Source: Verticillium longisporum (Eukaryota > Ascomycota > Sordariomycetes > Glomerellales > Plectosphaerellaceae). Taken from it: DNA of 64,000 nt. The notes under the pieces are model-generated. The model saw only the letters and a list, made by a program, of their open reading frames with translations, was not told where the DNA came from and did not search any database. This document shows, one piece after another, positions 44,616 to 56,853 of the stretch. The stretch is taken from NCBI GenBank assembly GCA_019188255.1, contig JAETXT010000001.1:6882001-6946000 (forward strand), written 5' to 3'. Position 1 is the first letter of the stretch; each line of letters starts with the position of its first letter. A program made the translations under genes and the position numbers.

Positions 44616-47600
44616 CGTGGGCGGGTTTCTGGACGGGTCTTTCTGAAAGGAGCGATGTTGGAGGGGTGAAGGAGGGGAGGGGGTCTCCAGAAGAGGATGG
44701 ATTATGGTCGGGTGCGAGATGGTCGTGCGGCGATAGTCACAAAATTTTGGGCGTCGAGCAAGCACGGGGTGCGGTGCGTCGAGTAAATGTCGAGACATTC
44801 AGAGAATCCAGGGATCCCAGGGTTGAGGGCGATGGGGGTACTTGTCCGGTGCTGCACCAGAACGCTGTTCGTCATGTACCTTGACCTCTCCCCCAGACAG
44901 GGCAAACGAGGCAGGCAAGGACGACAGGGAATCTAAACTGTAAAGAGGGGGGTGGGGAACACCTGGTAGGCGGCAGGCTTTTGGAGGGCTTCAGAAGGAA
45001 AGACACCTGTAGGGATCCGCGTCAGCAGCCGGGCACGCCCACTGTTATTTGGCTCTGTAGCGGATTGAGCGCGCGACGGCGAGGGGAACAGATGTTCAGG
45101 TAAGTGCCTAAGGTAGGTACCACCTACACATCTTCCAGTGTCATGCTGTCTGTATTCAGCCTTGTCCTCGACCGACACTACAAACCGCACCAGTGCTGTC
45201 TGAGATGTTTTTTTGTCAATTCCCCCTTCCAGTTATCAGAAGCACATGACTATCACTCCGTCTCAACACCGATGGTAGCACAACAGGGACCAGCCCCGGC
45301 ACAATTGGTAGACGAGCAATGAGAAAACGCGGGTACCTCACGTCAAACATTGACAGGGTACGTCACAGGTACCCCGGCCAACATGTTGCGAATTCAGCTT
45401 CGCTTTGGAGTCTCTCTTGTCCATGTAGCGCTGACCAAAAGCCTGTGCTCGATTAGTGCAAATACCTGTCCCCAGTTGAACCAGCCGCTGATGGATTTGG
45501 CGACTCGCACCCGTCCATTCGGGCTGAAAGTGAGCGAACATGGGATTCGGTGGTTGACGAATGTGGACGGACCGTAGGTGCCTACCTACTTCTCAGTAGC
45601 CCGATATGGCGTGGGCGGTGTGCTTCAGCTGCGCTCGCAACCTTCCCAAGTGAAGGTTGCCCCCAACTGTCCCTGCTCATTGCTACCCAAGGTCCCTGGC
45701 TTTCATCTGCCAAAGATTCAACAGGATGCACATGCCATGTTCAACGCCATGCACCCTGACCGGATCAATCGTATGGGCATCTGACATCACACCAAAAGAG
45801 ACCCTGACATGTCCAGACTTGAATCGTCACGAGCAAAATGACCTTGCCATTTTGCTGCCCGGAAAACAGGGCATGCCAACACCTGCAGTGGGGGGTGAGG
45901 CCCCTCCCCCTCCCCCAATCTTGAGACTGAGGTACCCACGCACATCTATCTGTCCACACTCCCTGGCATTTTAGCCCTCCATGCCATCAGCTACCCTCTC
46001 CTCCATGTTGCAGATGAAAGCCTGAGTCATCGTCGCTCACAGGTAGGGCGACCAACCTGAATGCGCAACTGTCAACATCTGATAGCCGGCTCGATGTGCC
46101 TACCGCATCAGGCACGCACGGCAGCGGCAGAGAAGCATTCCACGCATCTGCCGATTCCAGTCTCCACCTGCGCCGAGGCGGCCCGGCAATGATCCCCTTT
46201 TTGCCTACCTAGGTAGGTACCTTACCTTGCCTCTACCCTGACCGCCTGCCTTTCCTGTGACTCACCACCGTCTCGACTGGATTCTTCGCTGGCGCCCTTG
46301 GACCACACAATCTTTTCACCGCCAGGGCAGCGGGGCAAGACACTGGCACGCCCCATGTCTGCCGACAAGGGTGTTCCGCGCTCTTGCCCTCATTCTGCCT
46401 GCTGCCCTCCACATTCTGTGTGCCCGTGCAACCCACATGATGGGAGCCATCTTTGGATGAGCGTAGAACGCAATAGGACGACAAGGCCAAAACAGCTGTG
46501 CTCAGGCATATTGCCACGCGGTTGTAACGTCTATCTCTCACCGTCGTGAGTTCGAAATAGCCAATTCGCCAGGTCCTTGCCATTCCCCAGACCTGCTGTA
46601 CTTGACACATCAGAAGTCCTCGGGTACCAGCGTTTGTACTCATCTTCTGCTCTTAAATCTTGCCCGTGCATCAACCTAAGGGTGGTCAGCCCATGAGGTA
46701 CCGTGTCACTTCGCATAGCGTGATACAAATGTGCGTCAATTGTACTCCGTTGTGAAGTAGCCGTCGGTCCTCGGGAGCCATGCCATGCACAGTAGCTTGA
46801 ATGGGCTCCAAATTTGGGTATAGTTTACATGCACAGCGCTTGCAGATCGGATGGGTTGATGAATGATGCTCCAGTTCCTATCAAATCGAGCCCGCTATCT
46901 TCACACGCCCACTATCTTCACACACCCTCCTTCGCCTACGTAGTGTCAATGATCCTCGGCGTGACATCTTGAGCATCATACCCCGACACTGAATGCCAGC
47001 ACGCTCCAACAGGGGACAGTGTGCGTTCCTAGGCAACGACTTCCAGTTCAGAGGTCCATACAAAGGCAGAATGTGGTTTACTTTGCTGTTCCTTGTCATT
47101 CGAAGATTCATCGATCCGGCTTTCAAGAGTGCGGTTGCATAGTGCTGGTTTGAAGAGCCGGGGCAAGGCATGAATCATTGATAGGCGTCCCATCCGTGTG
47201 GTGCAGAATCATCCCGAAAAATTGTTTACTCAATTCAGAGTATGGCCGTCCCGGCTGCGTTGCGATCCAGATTCGCTTCGACTTGTGGGAGGGATAGCTC
47301 AGTCCCGTCTTGAACCAGGTTCGGGGGATTGTTGGTCGAGTTCAGCATGTTTGGCCAGGCTTGAGACGACCAACACCGCAAGACGAGTGTTTGGTAGAAA
47401 CGATAGAACAGTCCACGATGAATGCGTAGGCAAAAAACCGCAATCTTACCCATTTCCAGTAATCTCAAGATGAAATGCACGCTCTGGCTTGAGCAGCGCA
47501 TTCAGCGGAACCGGCGGAACAAAGTAACACGGCAAATGATACTGGGCTTGCAGTGGCTACTGCTATAAGGTAAGAATGCCGTCCAAGCCAATTTGCTCAT

Positions 47601-48660
47601 GTCTGGCGTTGCTGGTGACGGGGCCAGATATCTGGAGTCGACGAGCTGGGCTAATGAGGTTGAGTGGAGATAGGCCCCATACCTCCGGGGAGTATGCTGA
47701 ATCAACCGACCTCCAGGGAAGCGCGGACTGTCCTGTTGATTGAACAGGAAGTGGAGGGAACGTCTGTCGAGTTAGGAGCAACAATGGTCAAAGAACAGGG
47801 GGGGGGAATCGCAGTCCACGCGGCAGATCCAGAAAGAGAGGCGTTGTATGGTTTGATGAAAGGAGTCCTTTGTAAGGTTCACAAGTATATACAAGCTCCA
47901 GGGAACTCACCTCGCTGTCCGGATGTCGGCCTCACCGTTCTATGAAACAAATCAAAAACACAGAATTGTCCAGGTACTCCGGTAAGCCCAGTGAAATAGA
48001 ACGAACGTCAATGAAACCCAGGCGAGAATCATGAGGCAACCGACATCACGGATCCTTTCTTGGGTAGGATTTTCGGACAGCGAGGCGCTCCGATAAAACA
48101 TAAAATGTACCACCCCGGTTCATTTGAGAGTGTCGTAAACTTCTTTCCTTTTCCGGGCTCCAAGTCGTTCGTGCGGTAAGGAAAACGTGTGCGGAAAGTA
48201 CTCCAGCTTGCCGGCTGGCATTCATCCAGTCGAAGCACGCAGATACCAAGTCGTAATCCCCATCCATATATGCAAGTCGTCAAAAGGTCCATGAGTATGC
48301 CAGGTTGAGTCCATTCTTGGCGAAAATATCCAGGCATGAGTGAAAAGGAAACGAGAAAGGCTCCGTCCAATTACTGGGTTGTCCGGGAAAGGTGAGAAGG
48401 AAGATAACCCGAAGGGCATGAGGACCAAACCCTCAGAAGCGGATGGTGCAAACTTGCAGCAATTCCCAAAAGGTAACGGATGTTACAACTGAAATCCTGG
48501 CTTCTATCCGGGAAGAAACAAATGATCATGGAAGCCGACGCCGTGGAAATGGAACGTGATCCCAGGTCATACGGGATCTCACAGTCAACAACGGGCAGAT
48601 CCATGGGACAGAAATCTCATGAGACCAAGATCGACCAGTTTGGGCTGCTCCGGTACGAAC
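44616..48660. other. 4-kb gap, no supported gene
   Basis: Left part holds the importin promoter; right part should hold the 3' untranslated region of the rfeG-like gene. The TAGGTAGGTACC-type palindromic words at 45105-45120 and 46203-46222 are the only pattern I note. No tRNA or convincing exon set was found. Confidence 0.4.
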
Positions 48661-50008
48661 TCATCGGCGAGAGGCTCGGTGCCTGTCGGTTGGTTCCCTC
48701 TCGCGACGAGAATGAGGTGCTGCACTGCTGGCCATTTGAGTACTGGAAGACGAAGAAGCGGCGGCGCGCGGGGTGGGATTGGGAGCATACTGTTGTCCTT
48801 GGGCGGAGCTGAAGGCCTGGGATGCACCTGCGGGGAAGCTACAAAATCAGACGGTTTTCGGGTAGAGGTTAGGGGATTCGGTGAAGACGCACCGCGACCA
48901 TATATCGTGTCTGGGGCCTGTGCCTGAGAAGAGCCGTAGCTCGCGGCAGCCTGCTGCTGAGGGTAGTAACCTGGAGCACCGCCATAAGCGGCGGCGGCCT
49001 GCTGTCCATAAGCCTGTCCGGGACCAGGCGCAGCGGCAGCGGGGATGCGCTGACCCGCCTGAGAGCTACCATAGGGATCATTGTACTGCTGGCGCATGGC
49101 TGAGTTGACCGAGTTCACACTAACATTGGTGTATGGCATGTCCGGTGGTCCGTACGAGGCGGTCTGTGAAGCAGGATACCTTGGGTCCGGCTGCGGAGAG
49201 TATGTAGAATTCTGGGGAGGGTACTGGTAGCCACCAGTTGAGCCATAGCTGGATTGCACGGAGGCGTGCGGAGAGCCGCCGCCCTGCGACGGGTAAGAGC
49301 CCGAGTTTCCTGAGTAGCCTGGAGCTTGGGATCCTGGGTATCTGGGAGCATCATAGGGGTCACGACCATCTGAGTATCCTCCGGCGGTTTCGGTAGTGGG
49401 GCCAAAGTGCTGTCGGGCATTGTGGGTGGCCGAGTCACGGTACCCTAGGATGGGCGAGTTAGAATGTCTTGAAGGCTGGCCCTTCGCACTCTTTGAGGCC
49501 AAGGTACCTGCTGTGCTTGGGGCATTGCGGGAGGCCTGCTGCCGCCGCTCTGCCTCCCACCGAGCTGAGTCGGCCTTCAAATCATCGATCATAGCCTGTG
49601 CCGTGTCAGCACATGTCCCCGCCGACAACCAGATGAGCGGGGAAGAGCGACGACTCACTGTCGTCAGATTCCGGTAGGCTGTGATGTAGTAGCCTTGGAC
49701 GGCCTGGCCTGTTTGAGGGTTCTGTAAAGAGGTTTGTCAGCACGAGGTCCGATACCGTCAGATCGACCCGTGTCGTGCGATACACCACGACGACGGTTGT
49801 CGTCCACTCGGCATATGGAAGAGCGTACCTCGTAGTGACCAGGACGGACGAGTGCATCGTTTCCGAGGTAGCGGCAGATGTCGGCGGTGATGACCTCTCG
49901 ATCGATGCCGTCCCTCGGGACGAAGTACTCGTTGGAGCGGCTACTGGCAGTGGAAGCGCCGACACCGCTTGACTGAGGCGCGCCGCCTCGTGGTTGCCTC
50001 GACGCCAT
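48661..50008 (-). CDS. rfeG: RfeG-like protein (annotated in Aspergillus as transcription factor RfeG)
   Basis: Five exons: 49829-50008, 49659-49721, 49508-49595, 48893-49444, 48661-48827; 349 residues. The conserved part is at the N terminus: EYFVPRDGIDREVITADICR, YLGNDALVRPGHYE, then across the junction NPQTGQAVQGYYITAYRNLT and AMIDDLKADSARWEAERRQQ. The rest is a low-complexity Tyr/Gly/Pro/Gln-rich tail (residues ~110-300) ending in SRREREPTDRHRASRR. The 63-bp intron 49445-49507 is a multiple of three and open, but has a CTAAC branch and CCTAG acceptor. The last intron (48828-48892) shifts to the basic C terminus; reading through it instead would give a different, unlikely tail ending at 48585. 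The family name rests on memory of the conserved N terminus; molecular function is not well established. Confidence 0.75.
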
Positions 50009-52886
50009 CTGATTGATTTTGTGATTGTGGCGAGGGGGGTGAGAGGAAGCGAGAGCGAGAGAAAAAAGGGAGAGAGTGTCGCAACAAGCTCCTGGGTGAA
50101 TCGTATACGTCTCAATATGGCGAAGAAGGGAACGAGCCCTTGGGCGGTGGTTGTAGGTGGTGATGGGCTGAGAAAGAGAAAGATGCGAAGGTTCAGAGCA
50201 AACCACGTTTGGAGGGGAGGGGGGAAGTGGGTGGTGGCAGAAGAAAAGGGCAGTGATTGCGCTGGCAGCAAGACCATGTGGGTCGGCCTGAGGGCCAGCG
50301 GCAAGTCAACCGTGACCGACATCCAGTGGGCAGCAGCAAAAACTGGAGGCAGGAAACACCACCGGCCGGTCCAGCGTCAGCGATAAACCTGGCTCGAGGC
50401 AGGCAGGCGGGCAGGTAGGTAGTAGGGCAGGAATGACAGGGATTAGGCAAGTCGGCTTAGGCCTCTGGTGTCCCAATCGTGGTACGTGACTGGCCACACC
50501 CGTCAGCAGGCACACACTGAGCGCCCCCCCCTGGAGGTGAAGGAGGTCGGGACGCGCTGGCAGCACGCTGTTGGCTGGCTAATAAACCGTGCTCCTGTCC
50601 TGCGTCTACATGTACCTATCGTCTGCATCTGCTTTGCTGCTTCTGCCTTGCAGTTGCAGTGCCCCCTAGCTGAAGCAGCAAGTACCTACCTACCCAGGTG
50701 GCGGCACGCCAAGATGCCTGCGTCAACTCGTTACCTTATTACCAAAAAGCAGAGGGTGTCGTCTTCTCAGCCACAGCATCTCGTGCTCCCCACACTCGTC
50801 CACTTCCACTCCGCCCTGCCTGCAAACCTGGTCTCTCATGATAAATGGGTTCCAGTGAACAAGACTTATGTTTCGCGAGATCAGTTTCAATGAGCCACCA
50901 TCATCCTCTCCAACTGACAGAAACGACACCCTTGGGGATCGTCGGAGGCTGCAACAGGCTCTCTCCCTGTTGGCGTCCCCTCTGTTTAGCCCAACAGAAT
51001 GAAGCTCGGGAGCCTGACAGGTTTGACAGCCTGACGGTCTGGCCCCAAAAGAAAGTCGATGGTCTGGGTGACAGCACCTGGTGACGTACGCGATGATCCG
51101 ACATTGTGATTGTCATTTTTGTAGCCGGCACCTCCCCCGTGTCCAGTTCTTGGACGGAAGCTCACCCCAGATCCAGGACGAGCCCGATCTCGTCCACTTG
51201 GAGGGCCCTAGGGGACAGCCCTCCAAGAATGGCATTTCGTGTCGGCTGCTTGTCAAAATGGCAATAGAACCAGAAATGAATGGCGAACCCCGCCCCTTCC
51301 GATGCGTGCGCAATCAGGCTGGCACACCCGTATGGTTGGGTGTTGTCATTTTCAACATCGAACACCCTGGAAGAGGAACTCTGATCATTCAAATACGACA
51401 TGCCGTGCGACCATTTCTAGTGACACGAATGACACTACGAATGCCCTTCGAAGCGCGAATCCCGCTTCTTACTCAGACACCACACTGGTAGAAAAACCTC
51501 ACGGCGCGCTTCTCGCAACGCAACTTTTTTCTTCTTCTGCCAAGCCTTGCAGCCAGCGTGGCATTTGCTACCTGACGGCCATGGGCCATCCTGGCTTCCC
51601 TCGCTCGTCTCATCCAGCCCCTTCTCGACTCTCTGTCCATCTCCGTCTCATTGGCGCCTCCCCCCACCGACGAAACGGGGTAGCTCCGTCGACGCACCTC
51701 TGCCTCACGTTCTTCTCGAGCAGACGATTCGAAGTCTAGAAGGAGTCCATTCGATGATAGCGACGTGGTGCAATGGGCTGCGGCACGACGTTATTGCCTC
51801 AAGAACATCATGTGCACGTGCAGTGCAGTAGCTCGAAATGGTTGATCGGCTGCCGCTGACCGACATGACATACACGGCTTGTTGACTAAACCGGGCCATC
51901 GATTGAACATTCAGACTGGTCCCGCCTTCAGGTGGCTGGCACACACATCAATCATCGTTGGGTAGCAATGCCTTAACTTGGATTGTGGCCCAACCTCCCG
52001 ACTCAAAGTGCCTAAAATTCCGTCCAATCATCGATCGCTTTACTGTCACACGGTGATAGGACGGCCATTATACTCAGACATGCCTGAGCAACTCGTTCTA
52101 AAGCATCGTCATGACGACGCTGCGCCTTTGTATGGTACCAGGAAAGGCCGTTTCCGTGGGGAACTTCGGAGGCAGGGATAAGGGATAAGATCACCGACAG
52201 CTGGTCATCATGTACCCAATATCCCGGCTTTTCCTATGCTGCGGTTGTACACCAAGTCCACCTAAGCTGCAATGGCACGACCCCGACTCCAGAGCATCAG
52301 ATCCTCGCACTACCAAGAATGGGAAGCGCTGCCTGAAATCCGTCTGCCATTCTTCTCAACAAAGCTCTCTGTGGGGCGTCGTGGTCAGCGACTCTGATAC
52401 ACAAAGGGAGTACAAGCGAACGACTGCTCTACACTTGTCCAGATGCCGTAAATCAAAACAGCTCAGAGGACCTGCTTTCCGAGGACTTCATCGCCAGCAG
52501 TCCGGCGTGGTCACCGCACTGTAGCTTGCAGAGGCCAGACTTTCTGCCCAGTCATGGGGATCGGCCGTATGAAGAGACCCATTCATCTGCGTCTCAGGCC
52601 ATCGTGCATGCCCAATGCTGCCCACCGCTTCAGCATCACCATTTTGGTCTGTTGGTTCCCGCAGAGTGGGTCCATCGTGGAAAAAGTGCAGGTCGTACTG
52701 ATTGTTTGTGACGCGGGCCGTCTGGTGGTTTACATGGTCTCAACCCCCTTAGTCCATGCTCTCGTGGCCTTCGTCTTCTAATTATCAGGGATCGCATTAC
52801 AGGCCAGCCATGAAAGCGGAGCGACAGGACGGCTGGCGCCTCTGCCGATCCCCAATACCTCTTGGCCTATGATGTTTGGGTGCTAC
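50009..52886. other. 2.9-kb gap, no supported gene
   Basis: The left ~400 bases are likely the leader/promoter of the rfeG-like gene (purine-rich on the plus strand). The remainder has only short overlapping frames on both strands. Confidence 0.4.
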
Positions 52887-54960
52887 CTAGCCAAACTTCA
52901 GTTTCCGTTGGCCATGTTCGAGCTTGCCGCTTCGGCCACCTCGCTTCGCGGATGTGGCAGCTTTGCGTGGGCCGGCAGCATGAGAGGCGGAGGGCGGTGT
53001 TTGGACGAATGCGGACTTTCCACGTTCTTCATCCTGGAGATCCTTGGCAATATGCCAGTCCTGGTGGCTTTGGAAGTCGTCACTATCTTGGAAGCTTGCA
53101 TTGCATCTGCTGCACAAATGGACGGGCAAAGCCCAGGGGTTCGAATCGTTTGTCTCGATCTCTCCGGCATCTTTGATACGAGGAGATGTCGCACCCGTTG
53201 TGAGTCTCTGCTGCTTGTCGTCACTTGATTTGCTCCCTTCGGTCATGGCCGCGTCGTGAGCGGCCACGTCTTCATCTGTAGAGACGCTTCGTGTCAAGAA
53301 TCTGTGTATGCCGCCGTCACTAGCCAGGCGGCGTTTCTTTGCGGCTGGTGCTTCAGACGGGGACATGTGAGTCGAGGTGTTCGACGCCTGCCTTAAGGCC
53401 TGAGCTTCAACCCCCTTTACGAGAAAAGCACCGATTCCCATGTTTCCGGTGATGCCATCTTCGAAACCACCAACACTTAGGCTGAGGTTCTCGCAGGGCC
53501 AGACTTTGCCTTCCGCGGCAATCTGCTGCAATAGGTTTCTCGCAAGATCGAACAGACCTTGCTCATCAATGGGCTTCCCTTGAGGTATTCGCCCTTGACG
53601 TGACTTCATCTGACCATCGTGTCTATGATGCAGGTTTATCGTGTGTGGCCTGCGTTTGTTTTGGAGCACACCCTCCTCAACCAATCGTGAAAAAATGTCA
53701 GGGAGAAAGAGTCTCACTCAACGATTCCCTTGGTCTGGTGTGTGGATGGAGGGGCGGAATGATTTGGCGGACAGCATTGATTTGATCTGGGTTCGAGAGT
53801 TGACCTCGCTCTGGTCAATGCCACGAATTGTGTTGTAAACCCAAATACCCGTCTCGTCCCCCAGTCTCGCCTTCATCTGATCCAGTGGAGTCGGCAGGAG
53901 GTCCTTGACGGTGTCCGTGTTGAACGTATTGACAATGGTATCACCGAGCTTGCCACCCAGGTTGCGGATCTTGGTGAACTTGAAGTCGGAAAGAAACTGT
54001 TGGATGGCGCGGTTGCGTATCACAGTTTGTTGATTGGGCTTCTTGTGGGCCGAGCCCAGCTTACTGAGCATCTTGTTATTCGCTATGCCAGCGGAGCAAG
54101 TGTAATGCAGAACTTCGTGGATGCGTGCGCGGACACCCCGGATAATCTCGGACCCAATCAGTATTGCCACGTCGTCCCAGTCAGGGTCCTGGTTCTCCGC
54201 GTCCTCGTCCAGGTCGATCAAGGCGTCTGCTTGCCAGTCGAGCGCGACGACCGGCGGCCGAGGTAGCCTCTCTGTCGGGTCATCATATGGCGGGGGGTTA
54301 TTCAGCTCGGGAAAGCGCTCGAGCAGGATTGAATGGACGTGGGCCGACAGGTCGCAGAATACCTCATCGATACTCGCTTTCTCAACCTTTTGGAGGTCAG
54401 ATGGCAGTGTTTCTTTGATGAGTGCCAGGATCCTTCTCGACTGCAGCCGATAGGGATCGAGCGACACCTTGTCGCTCGTAATGTTGGCGGCGGCATCGTC
54501 ACGGTACGCCCACTTGTCGTCGCCCTCGCGCCATGTGGCCACGTGCTGCGCGATAAGGTCTGGGCACAACTTCCTTGCTTCTGCAAGAGTGCAGTGCCTT
54601 CCAATGCCAAAGCTACGCGCAGGGTAGTTGATGGCGATCAAACCTTGCCTGATCATGTCAGTTTGGTTATCAGGAAGCGCACGTTTCATGAGAGAGAGAA
54701 AATGGAGAAACCATGTGTGGCATCCTTTGCTTTACGTACCACTGCTGCACGGCCAAGGGCTGGTCCTCTGGAGTGTTCAGGCGCACCATCTCACACTGGG
54801 CATAGAATGCATCGAGGTCAATGTGAGTGATGACCCGCAGCGGGCTAGATACGGCATACGAGGCGAGAAGTGAGAGTTGTCGATAAGTGAACTGGGATTT
54901 CGGGCTCCTCGTGCCCATCAGGGGTGACGACTCGCGAAACTGTGGTGAAGAGGTCGTCAT
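52887..54960 (-). CDS. rad30: DNA polymerase eta (translesion Y-family polymerase) with in-frame TGA
   Basis: Bypasses UV-induced thymine dimers in the nucleus. Exons 54740-54960 and 52887-54648 (intron 54649-54739, 91 bp; junction rebuilds AVQQWQGLIAINYPAR) make 660 codons. Catalytic motifs: HIDLDAFYAQCE (Asp48, Asp50) and SIDEVFCDLS (~166). Then CSAGIANNKMLSKLGSAHKK, the little-finger region SMLSAKSFRPSIHTPDQ, and the family stretch NLSLSVGGFEDG. A UBZ-type zinc finger (LCSRCNASF...HQDWH) lies near 583-605, and KLKFG at the very end may be a PCNA-contact motif. Codon 384 is TGA (53718-53720) between TPDQGNR and VRLFLPDIFSRLVEEG, where relatives have Trp; the frame is the same on both sides. 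As written the product would lose the rest of the little finger and UBZ. Could be a real loss, a polymorphism or a base error. Confidence 0.9.
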
Positions 54961-55459
54961 GGTCTGGATAGGTCACGGCTGCATGTCAAGAATCTTCAAT
55001 ACTTGAGCTAGGCCTGCCGTTTTCAGAGATCATCTCGAGCCTGGCAATGTAGTCGCTTGGCAGTCGTGTGAGCCTGGAAACAACGCCGTTGGGATGAAGT
55101 GTTCTACTATGGAGGTTGAGACGTGGACGCGGGTCCGTCCTGTGGTGTTGCCTGGTGGTTACATAAGCGTGCTGGGAAAGGGCGCCTCCAACGTCATGAC
55201 TGTCACATTGGAATTGGGAAGGAAGTGATTCGAGGTAAGGTAGGCAACCTCTCTTGGAAATTCAAACAATGCGCCAATGAAACATTTATACTCTGGGTGA
55301 ATAGTGTGAAAATAGAGGCTAATCATTAAGAATTATCTGGTGGTTTTGTTTGGTCTCGCCATGTCATCCCTGCCCAACACACACAAAGGGAATTACACGT
55401 GTGCTTCTAAACCTGGCGCTGCGCTGCGTCGTGTCGTATGACTGGGTATCTTCGTGATT
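54961..55459. other. Gap between rad30 and pfa5-like gene
   Basis: About 500 bases: rad30 promoter side and 3' region of the palmitoyltransferase. Nothing else seen. Confidence 0.5.
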
Positions 55460-56853
55460 TCAACTTCCTCGTTGAGCGCTCCTTACCTCGTACATTTCTG
55501 TGAGGATGCCCTCTTCATCCGCCAAGGTTGGTATTCGGTTCCGTTTCGCCAGTGATTGCAGTACATGACCCATGGGATAATCACTGTCCGCGTTCTCGTG
55601 AAGCGCACAAGGTGATTTCCGAATGGGAAGCAGCCAGTCAATGATACTGTTTCCCATGACCTGCTTCCAGTTCTCCTTCCACCCGAGGTCCCAAGGATTC
55701 TCATCGGGCTCTGTACGCAGTATGGCGAATGTTCGTGTGGCAGCAAGGTCTCTCGCTGACAATTGCTGTCCACCAGAGTGCGGCGCAGACGAGGTTGGCA
55801 AGATGGTGCCCCCGCTACTCTGACTGCTGGGCGTCTCGCTGTGTCTGGGCAAAGGATATGTGACGGTTGAAAAGTGCTGGCTGGATGGAGTCCCGCGCGG
55901 CACGCGAACAGCCACCTGATAAACCCATGCCTTCTTAAGCATGTCGATATTAGTAACGTTAAGAAAGACGTAATACCACGATGTCGTCGTCATCGTGAAG
56001 GTAAAGAGGCCGAAAAAGGCGGAGAGTGCGATGACCGCGACGATCTGCCCGTCCAGAGATCGTCCCTCCTGTTGTTGTCTGGCCAAACAATATGCCGCCG
56101 TCGATAGCACAACAGCACACATGGCCGCACAGTAGCATGTAAACTGAGAGAAGAATTTGAATGCTAGCCAACGTCAGACCAGTCCTTTGAGGGGCAGGCA
56201 AAGGAGGATTCAAATGAACCTACAAGTCTCGGAAACCATCCCACCAACCCATGGACAGTAGTGGTCCATTTTCAGTACGCACCGACCAATCTCGCTGGAG
56301 TGATGCGCGCGATCCGGCTTCCAGTTGCGACATTCTGAGCACCACTTGGGTCGACCATCGTTCTCACAGATGAACGCGTTTTTGCTGTAGAACCTCTCCA
56401 GTCCCGGGCTGTCCGGGTCTTGATCGGGGCCTGGCTGATAGGGTTGGGATTCAAGATCGTCGGCGCGCCGTCCAGATCGTTTGCCTCCCTTCGATATAGA
56501 TTTTTCTGCTCCGGTTCGGGCTCTCTGAGCCTCTGGGCCGAGTGGTACAAGTCCAGTGTCGGTGTTGATGGTCCATGTCGTCCGGATGTATGTCACCAAG
56601 GACAAGAAGAGGAAAAGAATATAGAGAATCGATACGGCAATGGCGGTGCCAGTTTCTCCCCTCTCTTTCGATAAATATTCAACTGGGGGTGTTCATTAGT
56701 GCGCAGTTAGGACAACCTTGCTCTGGAGAACGTACTGCAGAGTCGCGATACGACAACGTATGTCGCGTAACCAAGAACACCGGCAAGGATGGCCGGGATG
56801 ACCCGGCTCGTCCATCTAGCGATGGCTTTATGACTCTCTTGCGATTCTGTCAT
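55460..56853 (-). CDS. pfa5: Palmitoyltransferase, PFA5-type DHHC family (DHYC variant)
   Basis: Transfers palmitate to cysteines of membrane-associated proteins. Exons 56736-56853, 56224-56682 and 55460-56163 give 426 residues; introns of 53 and 60 bp. Four membrane segments: VIPAILAGVLGYATYVVV (~18-35), AIAVSILYILFLFLSLVTYI (~54-73), the SQFTCYCAAMCAVVLSTAAY region and VIALSAFFGLFTFTMTTTSW. The cysteine-rich domain reads CENDGRPKWCSECRNWKPDR, then RCVLKMDHYCPWVGG; the motif is DHYC rather than DHHC, and DHFC/DHYC variants occur in PFA5 orthologues. The junction restores VSETSFKFFSQF. Cytosolic tail contains a TPW-like NPWDLGWKENWKQVMG and a Ser-rich part. The last codons EMYEVRSAQRGS contain GAG|GTAAGG, a good donor, so a further small exon downstream is possible. 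Confidence 0.88.

Noticed and set aside
52887..53717. Separate gene starting after the polymerase eta stop
   Set aside because: It would start on GTG directly after the TGA in the same frame and encodes the rest of polymerase eta; it is one gene with a stop, not two.
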